Below are positions 1-64,000 of a stretch of 64,000 nucleotides of DNA, in pieces (position 1 is the stretch's first letter; the number at the start of each line of letters is the position of its first letter). The notes below the pieces were generated by a model, which was not told where the DNA came from, did no database searches, and saw only the letters and a list, made by a program, of their open reading frames with translations. Made by a program: the position numbers and the translations under genes. The stretch covers positions 3,360,475 to 3,424,474 of the forward strand of contig NC_135554.1 of assembly GCF_964340395.1 (NCBI RefSeq), read 5' to 3'. Source of the DNA: Glandiceps talaboti. Lineage: Eukaryota > Hemichordata > Enteropneusta > Spengelidae.

Positions 1-164
1 ATTTCAAACTATTTGACGACAGTGGTAAAAAAATATTAGGTCAATCACGACAAATAGGAAACGTGTCATTATACCAATGGTAAATCATCAACATATATTT
101 AGGATGGTTATTTTTTAGCACAAATGAACTGAGGTTCAGTAGTGCTATAGGCATGGTGAAAATG

Positions 165-166
165 AA

Positions 167-250
<84 letters not shown>
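165..250. repeat. (GT)n microsatellite
   Basis: A near-pure GT dinucleotide tract with two GC interruptions. Open frames through it on both strands (MCVCV... and HTHTH...) are artefacts of the repeat. Confidence 0.97.
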
Positions 251-253
<3 letters not shown>

Positions 254-349
254 CGACTTAAAGTGGTGTGTAGATGGGGAAATATTCAAATGAAAATGAA
301 AATGAAAATGATTGCATCAAAGATGTGCGTTTTGGGGTTAAAAATGTGA

Positions 350-1516
350 TTTGTTTTGGTCCAAAAACTCCAAAACTACTGGGCAGATTGGGCTAAAATT
401 TGATGGGAATGTTCTTGGGGAGTTTAGTTTAAGAATTGTTCATGACACGATGATCCCATCAGTGATATGCAAATTAGTGAGCAGATGCGGCTGAGATGTG
501 GTGCTAACGTTCTAAGGGGTGCTTAGATCTAGATGTATACTTGGTATGATGATGATGATGATGACTGAAATTTGGTGGGAGAGTTCTTAGGGGTTGTTAG
601 TATGATGTGATGATCCTATCAGTGATATGCAAATTAGGGCTAAAATGTGTCTTTTTGGTCAAAAATCTGTAATTAGGGTGATTATCAGATAATTAGCAGA
701 TTAGGGTGAAATTTAATGTCGATGCCTATAGGGATGTGTACATTAAGTTGTAGTCACAATATGCATGATCACCCCATCTAATCAGCAATATGCAAAGTAG
801 GTCTAAAAATCTCAATCTTGGTCGAAAACTTATATCTTGGAATCTACATGGTAACTGGGGCTGAAACTTTGTAGGGATGTTTCTGGGTGTGTTATTTGTA
901 GTTTATGTTCAAAACATTTTGACACAACTCACAATTGGTCCTAGCAATCATGGCCATGCCCTTAGCAACAGTGAAGTGATAATGCATATTACTATGATAA
1001 CAGCAGAGACAGGTGGCTAAGTGAATAAAGAATCAACAATGTTTGTTAATATGCCTAGCAACAAGACCATGCCCATTACATCATCCAAATGATGGTTTAG
1101 AGTTGAAAACTGGGAAGGGTAGGCAAGTGAATAAAGATTCCAAAAATGTATGCAAATATGCCTAGCAACAAGACCACGCCCATGGCAATAACCAAATACA
1201 GTTGTGCTACAAAGCCATTGGGCTATTGTTTTATTTGAGGAACGACTGATAAAAAAATATTGTCGATGGATTAAAATCAATACAGAAAACAAAACACTCA
1301 GGTTTTTGTGGGTCGAGTTTAGTATTATAGTTTGGTAGAAGATGAGAGATAAGCTTACGGTCTTGTCAAAATTATATTAACTAGAGAATTAACTTTGAAG
1401 ATATATGGAGTTTGGAAAATAAAGACTACTCCAACACTAATTTGAATATATCATGAACTCTGAACTCTTTATTATATTTCCATAATTAATTTCCAATTTT
1501 TCTGTTTTATTTCTAG
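350..1516. repeat. Degenerate repeats upstream of the TM2 terminal exon (presumed intron)
   Basis: The phrase CAGTGATATGCAAATTAG, preceded by a GATGATCC-like string, recurs around 450 and 610, with a more diverged relative near 765-800. A second family, containing GCCTAGCAACAAGACCA and AAGTGAATAAAG, recurs in tandem at about 1010-1080 and 1125-1195. These look like old, diverged duplications or a dispersed element. No exon could be recognised, although the 5' part of the TM2 gene should lie on this side. Confidence 0.5.
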
Positions 1517-1956
1517 GACTTCATCAATTTTACTTGGGAAGACCCGGGTGGGGTTGTCTTTACTTCTTCACCCTGGGTGTATTTGGTGTCGGTTGGTTGA
1601 TAGATATGATTCGTCTGCCATGTTTGGTCAGCACCGTCAATGAATCTCTCCTGGCAGAATACTTACAGAAGCATCAACCTCAAACCACTGGTCAACCTGG
1701 GATTACCATCCATGTCTATGATAATGCTTCCCCAGCAACGCACCACCCTTCAGATTCGATGTATCCTGTGGCAACACCTTATGGAATGACAGCACCTGTC
1801 TCAGCCTACCCACCAGCTTACAATACTGCTGTCGGTTATGGTGGTATGTCCGTCACTGACCCACCTTTGGCAACACAGGGAGGCTATAATAACACTGCTT
1901 TTACAACTGACACAGAGAACAAAGGCCAGACTGACGAGAAAAAGTCTCTGCCGTGA
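1517..1956 (+). CDS. TM2-domain protein, terminal coding exon (gene partial, 5' exons outside or unrecognised)
   Basis: A TTCTAG acceptor at 1511-1516 precedes an open frame (phase: two bases complete a codon begun in the previous exon) that runs to a TGA at 1954-1956. The exon starts [12 protein letters not shown], then a hydrophobic segment ([18 protein letters not shown]) and RLPCLV. This is the second half of a TM2 domain: the loop and second membrane helix of a two-helix hairpin. The first helix should be in an upstream exon that I could not identify. About 95 residues follow that are rich in Pro, Tyr, Thr and Gly, probably cytosolic and disordered, ending in a charged [11 protein letters not shown] tail. 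TM2 proteins are small membrane proteins, mostly of unknown biochemical role. The DRF-type motif of TM2D1-3 is not visible here, so this is not clearly one of those. It converges with the WDR64-like gene. Confidence 0.82.
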
Positions 1957-2485
1957 TCCACACAACCGTAATATAGCTGAGAAAGATAACGGTCAATATA
2001 GAAAACAACTGATTTTAAAAACAAGTATATTCAAACCATCTCTATCTTAATGACTGTACTAATATATATATATATAACTGTAAACAAAAACATATCACTA
2101 TAGTAACAAGAATGTTATCAACCAATCAGTGGCACGAAAAGCACATGCTGAATTTGGATAAAGATTTGGGTGAGAACAAAAATAGAAATGTGTTGGTGCT
2201 GAACAAAAGAATGGACACTCGATTTCCTTAATTGGATGATGTGTTACTTTAATGCGAAAACCAGGGATTGAATCATGAGCCTGTAAAGTATTTAGGCAAT
2301 AGTTCACATTAGAGTATGTTAATATATATTTTATATACCCTTATTGTCACTTGGATGGAAACATAACTTTCCACATGGCAAATGATTCCAACATCAGCCG
2401 TCCAGATTATTACATACCTAGTATAATACATACATACATACATACATACATACATACATACATACATACATACATACATAACCTA

Positions 2486-2545
<60 letters not shown>

Positions 2546-2968
2546 GTTTATATAGATTTGAAGGTTGTGGGCGCCATTCATATTGAATATGCAATACATC
2601 GTCAGATAGCTAGTTCTCAGTGAAAACTCAAACGACCAACGACAACGTATTGAGGTCTGACGTATAAAGAAGATATAGTTTTGCTTCTTACGCTTACAAT
2701 GTCGACGTCTAGGTGTATTTCAAATTGTGTGTCCTATTTATGTTGGGAGGCAATATAATTGTATCTGAGACTGAACACTACATCTGTTTATAGTAGGATG
2801 TTGTTAATTATAGTTGTGCACAAATTGTTGGAATGTCTGTGGTGTGTGCTAGTTTTCAGTTTTAAAACCATAGACTTTTATAGAGAGATTGTTTCAAACT
2901 CAGACAACCATCACCACATGTCAGGTAGCTAGTTTCCAGGTTTGTTTTATGTTTTCATCGTGAATAAA
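1957..2968 (+). other. Probable 3' UTR / downstream flank of the TM2 gene
   Basis: There is no coding frame of note. The first AATAAA that I see after the TGA is at 2963-2968, so the 3' UTR could be about 1 kb. It would then include the CATA microsatellite at 2423-2540. A phrase (TTGTATCTGAGACTGAACAC) recurs near 2758 and 3020, evidence of an old local duplication. The poly(A) choice is inferred only. Confidence 0.3.
2423..2542. repeat. (CATA)n microsatellite, two blocks
   Basis: CATA tetranucleotide runs separated by a short ACCTATTA interruption. They lie in the probable 3' flank of the TM2 gene. Confidence 0.96.
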
Positions 2969-4620
2969 TATACAATCTAGAGGCATTGTTGTGTCCTGTT
3001 TACTTTATTATTCAAAAAAAATTGTATCTGAGACTGAACACCACACCTTACAGTGTTATTAATACTCGTCCGGTAAGAAAAGTGACCGACCTAACCATCC
3101 GTACATGTACTCCATAGCGCCGTCTGCACGAATATTTACATTTTGAGAATTTTTAACTTTTGTCAATAAAGTACAGTGAAATAGTTACTATGGAACAATA
3201 TGGACTGTCAGTAAACTGGAAACGATTGCGACATTTCCAGCTGTCTACTACGAACCTTGATGAAGTCAATTACTCTCCGAGACTGACATAATAACATACG
3301 TGTTACAAAATTCTTTGTAGCCACCATGTCGTTATTCGTTGGATTTGATGACGGGGATGTAAAATTAACATGCAGTCAATAATGAATGAATAGCTATATA
3401 TCAGATACTACTTTGATCGTCTCCTAAAACGTAACAATACAAAGTACAAATATTTTGAAATACATGAGTGTAAAAACCAATACAAACGTCCAACCAGGTT
3501 GGACCAGGATTGCTTTTGAAGTATACTTCACCACGGACGTCGACTGACAACACAACAATGCCATCAATGGGGGAGTCGAGATCTGACGTATGCGCACTAG
3601 TACTATGACTAATCTCAGACCACTATAGTGTCTGAGGATTAACTCTCTCACCTGTGACCTGTTCACCTCTCTCTTTCTCTGTTCTAGTTGCTAATTTAAC
3701 ATCAAAACGTCGGAGTTGTTTGGTTACCTTCCGAGTGAAGTGAGTGAGTGTATGTGTGTCATATTAACTGTGTAGTGACTAGCCAGCCTTGGTCTTGTCA
3801 ACAATTTGTTGACAATTAAACATCAGGAGTGAAAGATTAGACTGAGATCAATAGAGAAACTTGTTGTTAGTAGGTAGTTTTAACCATAGACCCTATGTTT
3901 TAACACAGCTTGAGACAGGTTTAGAGGTACAGTTGGTCGAACATTGTTGTAGCTGTTTTATATGTACTGATATCTACCCCATAATTGTACTTTAATGTCC
4001 TTGTACTGTGGAACCTCATCGACTGTATTATAAGGGCTAATCATTCGTTGACTTGTTACTGGATGCTCCATGTGATTGCGATGCCTCCGAATCGATCCTT
4101 CACACACTCAACTCAACATGACAATTTGAACCTCTTGGCTCTAAATTGGCCACATATATATGTAACACATAGTGACTGAGATTCTGTTGGTAAGGCGAAT
4201 TTCGTTTGGCTTGGGTCAGAATTCACGACGTGGGGAGGGGTTGGGGAGAAATTATTGTGGTCAAAACATTTTCGTAGCCCCCCTCCCTTCGCGCTCTCAA
4301 AAATTCATGCGCCCCCCCCCCCCCTACCCATGAAACCAAGATTTTTTGTAGCCCGCCCCCTCCCGGCTACACATATTTTAATGTGTTTTAATGTGTAATT
4401 ATACAGTATTAAACCCCCCTCCCCTCTCGCTCCACTTCAGAGATGTACAATATGGTACACTACATTAAACTAACTGGAAATAAACTTTTCTTTACAAGAT
4501 TTCTTTACATATATATGTGGGCTTTGCGAAAAAGGTCTCACATTGGGCTGTACTTGGAGGTACTTAGCAGGATTTTATCTTTCAATCTTGATTCTGGGCA
4601 GACACAGCATCCCCACGACA
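2969..4620. other. Intergenic, no gene recognised
   Basis: Only short frames occur. Homopolymer C runs lie at about 4310-4325 and other pyrimidine-rich stretches at 4270-4430. I see no conserved protein motif on either strand. Confidence 0.5.
3795..3815. other. Perfect short hairpin
   Basis: TTGTCAACAA and its reverse complement TTGTTGACAA are separated by a single T. There is no T-rich tail and no gene context, so it may be chance or a fragment of an element. Confidence 0.4.
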
Positions 4621-4625
4621 GCTGG

Positions 4626-5110
<485 letters not shown>

Positions 5111-5202
5111 ATGAGTCAATTCATCAATATCACACACAAAATAAGTTTTATTTCACGACAATTAATCATTCAATCGGTCAATCATTCAACCAAATAATAA
5201 AT

Positions 5203-5226
5203 CAATCAATAAATTGAGCAATCGAG

Positions 5227-5266
<40 letters not shown>

Positions 5267-5272
5267 TTATCA
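5203..5272. repeat. (CAAT)n-like microsatellite
   Basis: Runs of AATC/CAAT tetranucleotide, imperfect on the left and cleaner from 5229 to 5270. Confidence 0.85.
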
Positions 5273-5279
5273 AATTTCT

Positions 5280-8150
5280 ATAGCCGATTCCAGAGCAATG
5301 CTCTGTTAAGTCGCACTGAATGGCTGAAGCACACCGTATGCTTTGGTGAACAAATAAGTCTTCAGAAACAAAACCTATTCGATGTCGTGAAGTGTGTTTC
5401 ATGAGTAAATAGATATACATGGTAGAATCATGATGTCGTCTATAAGGTACACCATGACAGGGCGCCCTCACACATCGGTCAACTCTGTTCATTGTCTGGA
5501 TCAGATTTCAAGTGATGCACCTAACATTTACTCATAATGCCTCATCTGAATGTAACACAGAGCTCTTCTGAGTAAGATACACACTTCACTGTTCTATGGT
5601 TGCATGTAGCAGGGTTAGGGGAGAAGTAATGCAACTGAAATGAAATCGACCTCTCTTTTGTTCTCCATTAAATAAGGACAAAAGCGATAACATCGTCTCA
5701 TCCCCAACCCTAAAGCCAGTCACCCCCAGTTTACAAACTGAATGCATAGTCTGAAAGTACAATGTGAATTATACAAAATTTATTATACAAACAAAATTAT
5801 GAGACTGGCAAATCAAAACACAAGATTGTAACACAGTCTGACAAAATACCAAAACAATAGCATTGTCCATTCACACTATAAAACACATCAATGTATACAA
5901 TAATATATTCATAACTTGGTGTAATTCTACACCATATAAATCCATTTGTTCTTGAATCATCAGCATATATATTGACATGCTACAGGAACATATTAAAAGT
6001 CATGCCAATAGCTTAGTAGCATAATTGGCTGTACAAAAAAACTTGCAATCAATCTGCCATATTTGTATTACATACTTTGCAGCCATTTTTTGATGAAGTG
6101 TCTACTATGATTACAGTTGTCTAGGGAGAATGGGTTTAATTTATAAGGGTTACTGTAATGGACAGTTGACAACATCAATCACATGACACACTCAATACAA
6201 TGCACCTAAAAGAACTTGATGATTTCCATAAAAGTTACATCATTGAAAATATACTAAAAGCAGAACAACACATATTCTCAGACCACCAAATACTGTTTGG
6301 TATGAGATCTGTTTGAACAAAAAAGTCTTGTTGAGAATGCCTTTCTGCTGTGAAAAAATGGGAAATACTGCATCGTATTCAATAATCTAGGCCTGTTTTT
6401 AAATACTGCCTCTAGTGGCCAAACTATACAATCCTTTGTTTTTCTGATAACCAACACATGGTGTATGCCACACTGTAAAGAGCTTAGTTTTCAGTTTAGT
6501 TGCATATATCATAACAGCTAGGGATGACAGACACATGTTTATACGGAAATAACTCTAATTTTTGTGAATTGTGTAAACCAATTTCATTGCCCTGAACAAT
6601 CCAAAAACTAGAAATACTCCACCAACTTTCAAGGCAATGGACTCAATAGTTTGTGACTTTTAACTTTAAGTATTCTACACAAACATCCACAATACACACA
6701 TTATGAAGACTTGTACTAGCATGCCTATGACACTAATGGTTACTTGATCTCTTGGTCAGCTGTTCTACAAACAAGAGATATTACCTTCCCACTAAAAGAT
6801 TTGAATACTATTCATGTCTAGATATACATACATCAAAACAAATTGACAAATGGCAGAGAATATAGTCACAAAACACAACATTCACTAACTACTACAAATG
6901 ACAGACATCATCTTCCAATGAAATTATTTCAACACACGTACTGCAAGGAATGTGACGTTAAAATATCAATGCAAACCAAACTTAATCAAAAATATTATTT
7001 TGTTATCAAAAATACTGACATATTTGTTTAAAAATGGAAGATAACAGACATCATATTCCTTCAGAAATAATCTGAATCAATGCTAACCTACATGCATACC
7101 AACTATAGAAATAGCTTATTTTTGGCAATTGACTGTGAAAGTCAAGGTCAGAGGTCAAAGCCTGCATCTGATAATTTGTGGATAGACACTTGAATACATT
7201 AAAGTTTTTGTATTATTAGGTAACCAGTGATTTTATCAAACAAATATGCCTGCACACTGATAATATTTGACATTAGCATAAAACAAAGTGCTGTGCATAT
7301 GGCCCTTACATGTCTCCATTGCGTCAGGTTTGAATGAAATATGTTATTGCATGTCAGAGAAATGGCTGTACATTTACATGGACAGACAGTCAGACGGACG
7401 GACGGACGGACGGACGGACAGATAGAATCTGTTAAAAGAATGTTCCTAATATGTCTATTCATAGTACAAAACTTGCAGTAAATCAATATAAGTGTAATTT
7501 AATAACTGTAATGTTATCAAATGTTAATAATAGTGAGTTGTTTCAATCTGTAAATGTATATATCTTTAGTTGTCCACATGGACTTTAGTCATTGTATATA
7601 TAAGTTAATCAATACACTTAACATGTTAGACAATAGAGAGATTAAACAGAGCTTTGGAGACCGATACAACAATGACAACTTCATCATGTTGTGGCATGTG
7701 TTATCAAAACTTGCACATGTATTAAAGATTTTCAATTCTCATCAGTGAGTCGTTTTTATCAAGAAACCAGTAAGTTTTTCATAAGTGAATATGGGAGCAT
7801 AATTTGACGTAATTACCCACCTGTTGCTGTCAAATTTCACACAGAATAATTTCAAAATATACTTTGACTGATTTGTAAAGAGCTATTTATGATTCCACAA
7901 GGATCTACTAAAAATGTACATCTGAAATACCTGTGGTATGGCAGATAACACATTATTCCTTATTGTCTTCAGCAGGCCACATAAACATTCTATGCTCCTA
8001 GCTTGCATCTTAATTTTCACAGGTTCCATTCAGATTTAAGATAGTTAATTTTTGAAAACACAAAATTGCAATATTTTATGAATTTTCTTACAATATCTGG
8101 CACATGTACATACACAACATGTGGTGCATTCAAGGTACAAATTGGATTAC
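5280..8150. other. Intergenic, no gene recognised
   Basis: An AT-rich non-coding stretch between the two genes. It includes a short (GGAC)n tract at 7392-7420. The preceding 100 bp has a related phrase (GAAATATGTTATT.CATGTC) near 41007-41030, so a dispersed repeat fragment is likely. Frames are short and lack domain signatures. Confidence 0.5.
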
Positions 8151-8152
8151 CT

Positions 8153-11050
8153 TGCTAGACCATCTATGGGACTGCTGTTTGTATGCTAGCCCATCTATGG
8201 GACTGCTGTTTGTATGCTAGACCATCTATGGGACTGCTGTTTGTATGATAGACCATCTGTGGGATGGCTGTTTGTATGTTAGACAATCTATGGGACTGCT
8301 GTTTGTATGCTAGCCCATCTATGGGACTGCTGTTTGTATGCTAGCCCATCTATGGGACTGCTGTTTGTATGTTAGACAATCTATGGGACTGCTGTTTGTA
8401 TGCTAGACCATCTATGAGACTGCTGTTTGTATGTTAGACCATCTGTGGGACTGCTGTTTGTATGTTAGACCATCTGTGGGACTGCTGTTTGTATGTTAGA
8501 CCATCTATGGGACTGCTGTTTGTATGTTAGACCATCTGTGGGACTGCTGTTTGTATGTTAGACCATCTGTGGGACTGCTGTTTGTATGTTAGACCATCTG
8601 TGGGACTGCTGTTTGTATGTTAGACCATCTGTGGGACTGCTGTTTGTATGTTAGACCATCTGTGGGACTGCTGTTTGTATGTTAGACCATCTGTGGGACT
8701 GCTGTTTGTATGTTCGACCATCTCTGGGACTGCTGTTTGTATGTTAGACCATCTGTGGGACTGCTGTTTGTATGTTAGACCATCTATGGGACTGCTGTTT
8801 GTATGTTAGACCATCTGTGGGACTGCTGTTTGTATGTTAGACCATCTGTGGGACTGCTGTTTGTATGTTAGACCATCTGTGGGACTGCTGTTTGTATGTT
8901 AGACCATCTATGGGACTGCTGTTTGTATGTTAGACAATCTATGGGACTGCTGTTTGTATGCTAGCCCATCTATGGGACTGCTGTTTGTATGCTAGACCAT
9001 CTATGAGACTGCTGTTTGTATGTTAGACAATCTATGGGACTGCTGTTTGTATGCTAGACCATCTATGGGACTGCTGTTTGTATGTTAGACCATCTGTGGG
9101 ACTGCTGTTTGTATGCTAGCCGATCTTTGACACTGCTGTTTGTATGCTAGACCATCTGTGGGATGGCTGTTTGTATGCTAGCCCATCTATGGGACTGCTG
9201 TTTGTATGCTAGCCCATCTATGGGACTGCTGTGTGTATGCTAGACCATCTATGGGACTGCTGTTTGTATGCTAGACCATCTATGGGACTGCTGTTTGTAT
9301 GCTAGACCATCTGTGGGACTGCTGTTTGTATGCTAGACCATCTGTGGGACTGCTGTTTGTATGCTAGCCCATCTTTGACACTGCTGTTTGTATGCTAGAC
9401 CATCTATGAGACTGCTGTTTGTATGTTAGACAATCTATGGGACTGCTGTTTGTATGCTAGACCATCTATGGGATGGCTGTTTGTATGCTAGCCCATCTTT
9501 GACACTGCTGTTTGTATGCTAGACCATCTATGAGACTGCTGTTTGTATGTTAGACAATCTATGGGACTGCTGTTTGTATGCTAGACCATCTGTGAGATGG
9601 CTGTTTGTATGCTAGACCATCTGTGGGACTGCTGTTTGTATGCTAGACCATCTGTGGGACTGCTGTTTGTATGCTAGACCATCTATGGGACTGCTGTTTG
9701 TATGCTAGACCATCTATGGGACTGCTGTTTGTATGCTAGACCATCTATGGGACTGCTGTTTGTATGTTAGACCATCTGGGGGATGGCTGTTTGTATGCTA
9801 GCCCATCTTTGAGACTGCTGTTTGTATGCTCAGACAGTCTATGAGACTGCTGTTTGTATGCTAGACCATCTATGGGACTGCTGTTTGTATGCTAGACCAT
9901 CTGTGGGATGGTTGTTTGTATGCTAGACCATCTATGGGACTGCTGTTTGTATGCTAGACCATCTATGAGACTGCTGTTTGTATGCTAGACCATCTATGGG
10001 ACTGCTGTTTGTATGCTAGACCATCTATGAGACTGCTGTTTGTATGCTAGACCATCTATGGGACTGCTGTTTGTATGATAGACCATCTGTGGGATGGTTG
10101 TTTGTATGCTAGACCATCTATGGGACTGCTGTTTGTATGCTAGACCATCTATGAGACTGCTGTTTGTATGCTAGACCATCTATGAGACTGCTGTTTGTAT
10201 GCTAGACCATCTATGGGACTGCTGTTTGTATGCTAGACCATCTGTGGGATGGTTGTTTGTATGCTAGACCATCTATGAGACTGCTGTTTGTATGCTAGAC
10301 CATCTATGAGACTGCTGTTTGTATGCTAGACCATCTATGGGACTGCTGTTTGTATGCTAGACCATCTGTGGGATGGTTGTTTGTATGCTAGACCATCTAT
10401 GGGACTCCTGTTTGTATGCTAGACCATCTATGGGACTGCTGTTTGTATGCTAGACCATCTGTGGGATGGTTGTTTGTATGCTAGACCATCTATGAGACTG
10501 CTGTTTGTATGCTAGACCATCTATGAGACTGCTGTTTGTATGCTAGACCATCTGTGGTACTTTTGTTTGTATGCTAGACCATCTATGGGACTGCTGTTTG
10601 TATGCTAGACCATCTATGAGACTGCTGTTTGTATGCTAGACCATCTATGGGACTGCTGTTTGTATGCTAGACCATCTATGAGACTGCTGTTTGTATGCTA
10701 GACCATCTGTGGTACTTTTGTTTGTATGCTAGACCATCTATGGGATGGTTGTTTGTATACTAGACCATCTGTGGGATGGTTGTCTGTATGCTAGACCATC
10801 TACGGGACTCCTGTTTGTATGCTAGACCATCTATGAGACTGCTGTTTGTATGCTAGACCATCTGTGGGATGGCTGTTTGTATGCTAGACCATCTATGGGA
10901 CTGCTGTTTGTATGCTAGACCATCTGTGGGATGGTTATTTGTATGTTAGACCATCTGTGGGATGGTTGTTTGTATGTTAGACCATCTTGTTTGTATGCTA
11001 AGACAGTCTATGGGATGGTTGTTTGTTTGCTAGACCATCTGTGGGATGGC
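8153..11050. repeat. 31-bp minisatellite, about 93 copies, downstream of the WDR64-like gene
   Basis: Tandem 31-bp units with core GGGACTGCTGTTTGTATG and common variants (TATG/TGTG, GCTAG/GTTAG, GGGACTGC/GGGATGGT). The array starts at about 8153 and ends at about 11050. Its right edge falls about 25 nt past the candidate minus-strand poly(A) signal at 11074-11079, that is, at the expected cleavage position. Confidence 0.97.
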
Positions 11051-11073
11051 TTTTTTTTGTGCTCCTTTTCATG

Positions 11074-11079
11074 TTTATT
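11074..11079 (-). promoter_or_regulatory. Candidate poly(A) signal AATAAA of the WDR64-like gene
   Basis: TTTATT on the plus strand reads AATAAA on the minus strand, about 295 nt downstream of the stop codon at 11373-11375. It is the only perfect hexamer noticed between the stop and the 31-bp array. Confidence 0.5.
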
Positions 11080-11372
11080 CCTTTGTCTGAATTACTTGTT
11101 TATGGAAAAGGGGAAGTTAATTACACATCAATAAAAGAGAAATGACTACATACTAAATTTGCCAAATTCCTCACTTGAAAATAGTAATCAAAGTCACATG
11201 TCTTGGAAGTGTTGCTCAATCACTTTGCCATAATGAGAATGTGCTGACAAGCTGTTTCTTGTTGTTGTCTCATTCTGGTAAGCTCTGCTTAATCTCTCTA
11301 GTTGCTTTGATAGCTAGCAGCTATTTGGCTCTCACTCAGTTATCTTACTGTTATCTACCGAAAGATCTCTCT

Positions 11373-63964
<52,592 letters not shown>

Positions 63965-64000
63965 TCATATTCAAGGATTGAATTTTGAGTATGAATATAG

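Noticed and set aside
3326-3384. ATG in a strong Kozak-like context (GCCACCATG) with a 19-codon frame
   Set aside because: The frame stops after SLFVGFDDGDVKLTCSQ; no convincing donor or downstream exon was found.

Overview
This is animal nuclear DNA, AT-rich, with spliced genes, long introns, microsatellites and decayed transposons. About half of the window by my sum (roughly 33 kb of 64 kb) is minisatellite: some two dozen separate tandem arrays with units of about 23-63 bp. The protein families and the repeat style suggest a marine invertebrate, and a cephalochordate (amphioxus) is my best guess. I recall, without being able to check, that minisatellites spanning exon-intron junctions were reported at an amphioxus Adh locus, and that is exactly the pattern seen here. 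Species is not proven.

Layout: (1) 1-4.4 kb, plus strand: the last coding exon (1517-1956) of a TM2-domain membrane protein, with its 3' region and microsatellites. (2) 4.4-8.1 kb: non-coding, with a dispersed repeat that has an inverted partner at 19.6-20.0 kb. (3) 8.15-11.05 kb: a 31-bp array lying just past the probable poly(A) signal of the next gene. (4) 11373-63867, minus strand: 21 consecutive coding exons of one gene, a WDR64-like WD-repeat protein. The exons give 935 in-frame codons plus a stop. The gene's 5' end lies beyond base 64000. The two genes converge tail to tail.

The WDR64-like model rests on exon phases that all agree: each of the 20 junctions joins in frame with GT donors and AG acceptors, and the joined protein reads as a continuous WDR64-type sequence from a WD blade to the C-terminal LKAVFDEKSLFPKS motif. 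Only 2.8 kb of the 52.5 kb spanned is coding.

The main discovery candidate is how the arrays relate to splice sites. At six of the 20 donors (exons 1, 2, 4, 5, 8 and 10 of the visible set) the repeat unit contains the tail of the exon plus its GTAAG donor, tandemly copied 2 to about 69 times. At one acceptor (exon 15) the unit contains the intron end, the AG and the head of the exon. Arrays next to two further donors (exons 16 and 20) begin within about 4-12 nt of the splice site. In every case that I translated, use of a decoy site brings an in-frame stop, so the spliceosome must pick the exon-proximal copy out of many near-identical ones. Copy numbers of 2 (exons 1 and 5), about 15 (exons 2 and 4), about 35 (exon 8) and about 69 (exon 10) look like successive stages of one process.

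Transposon remains inside the introns include a 251-bp inverted-repeat element with a 9-bp target duplication, an element nested inside a minisatellite, two large inverted-repeat elements and a tRNA-derived SINE.
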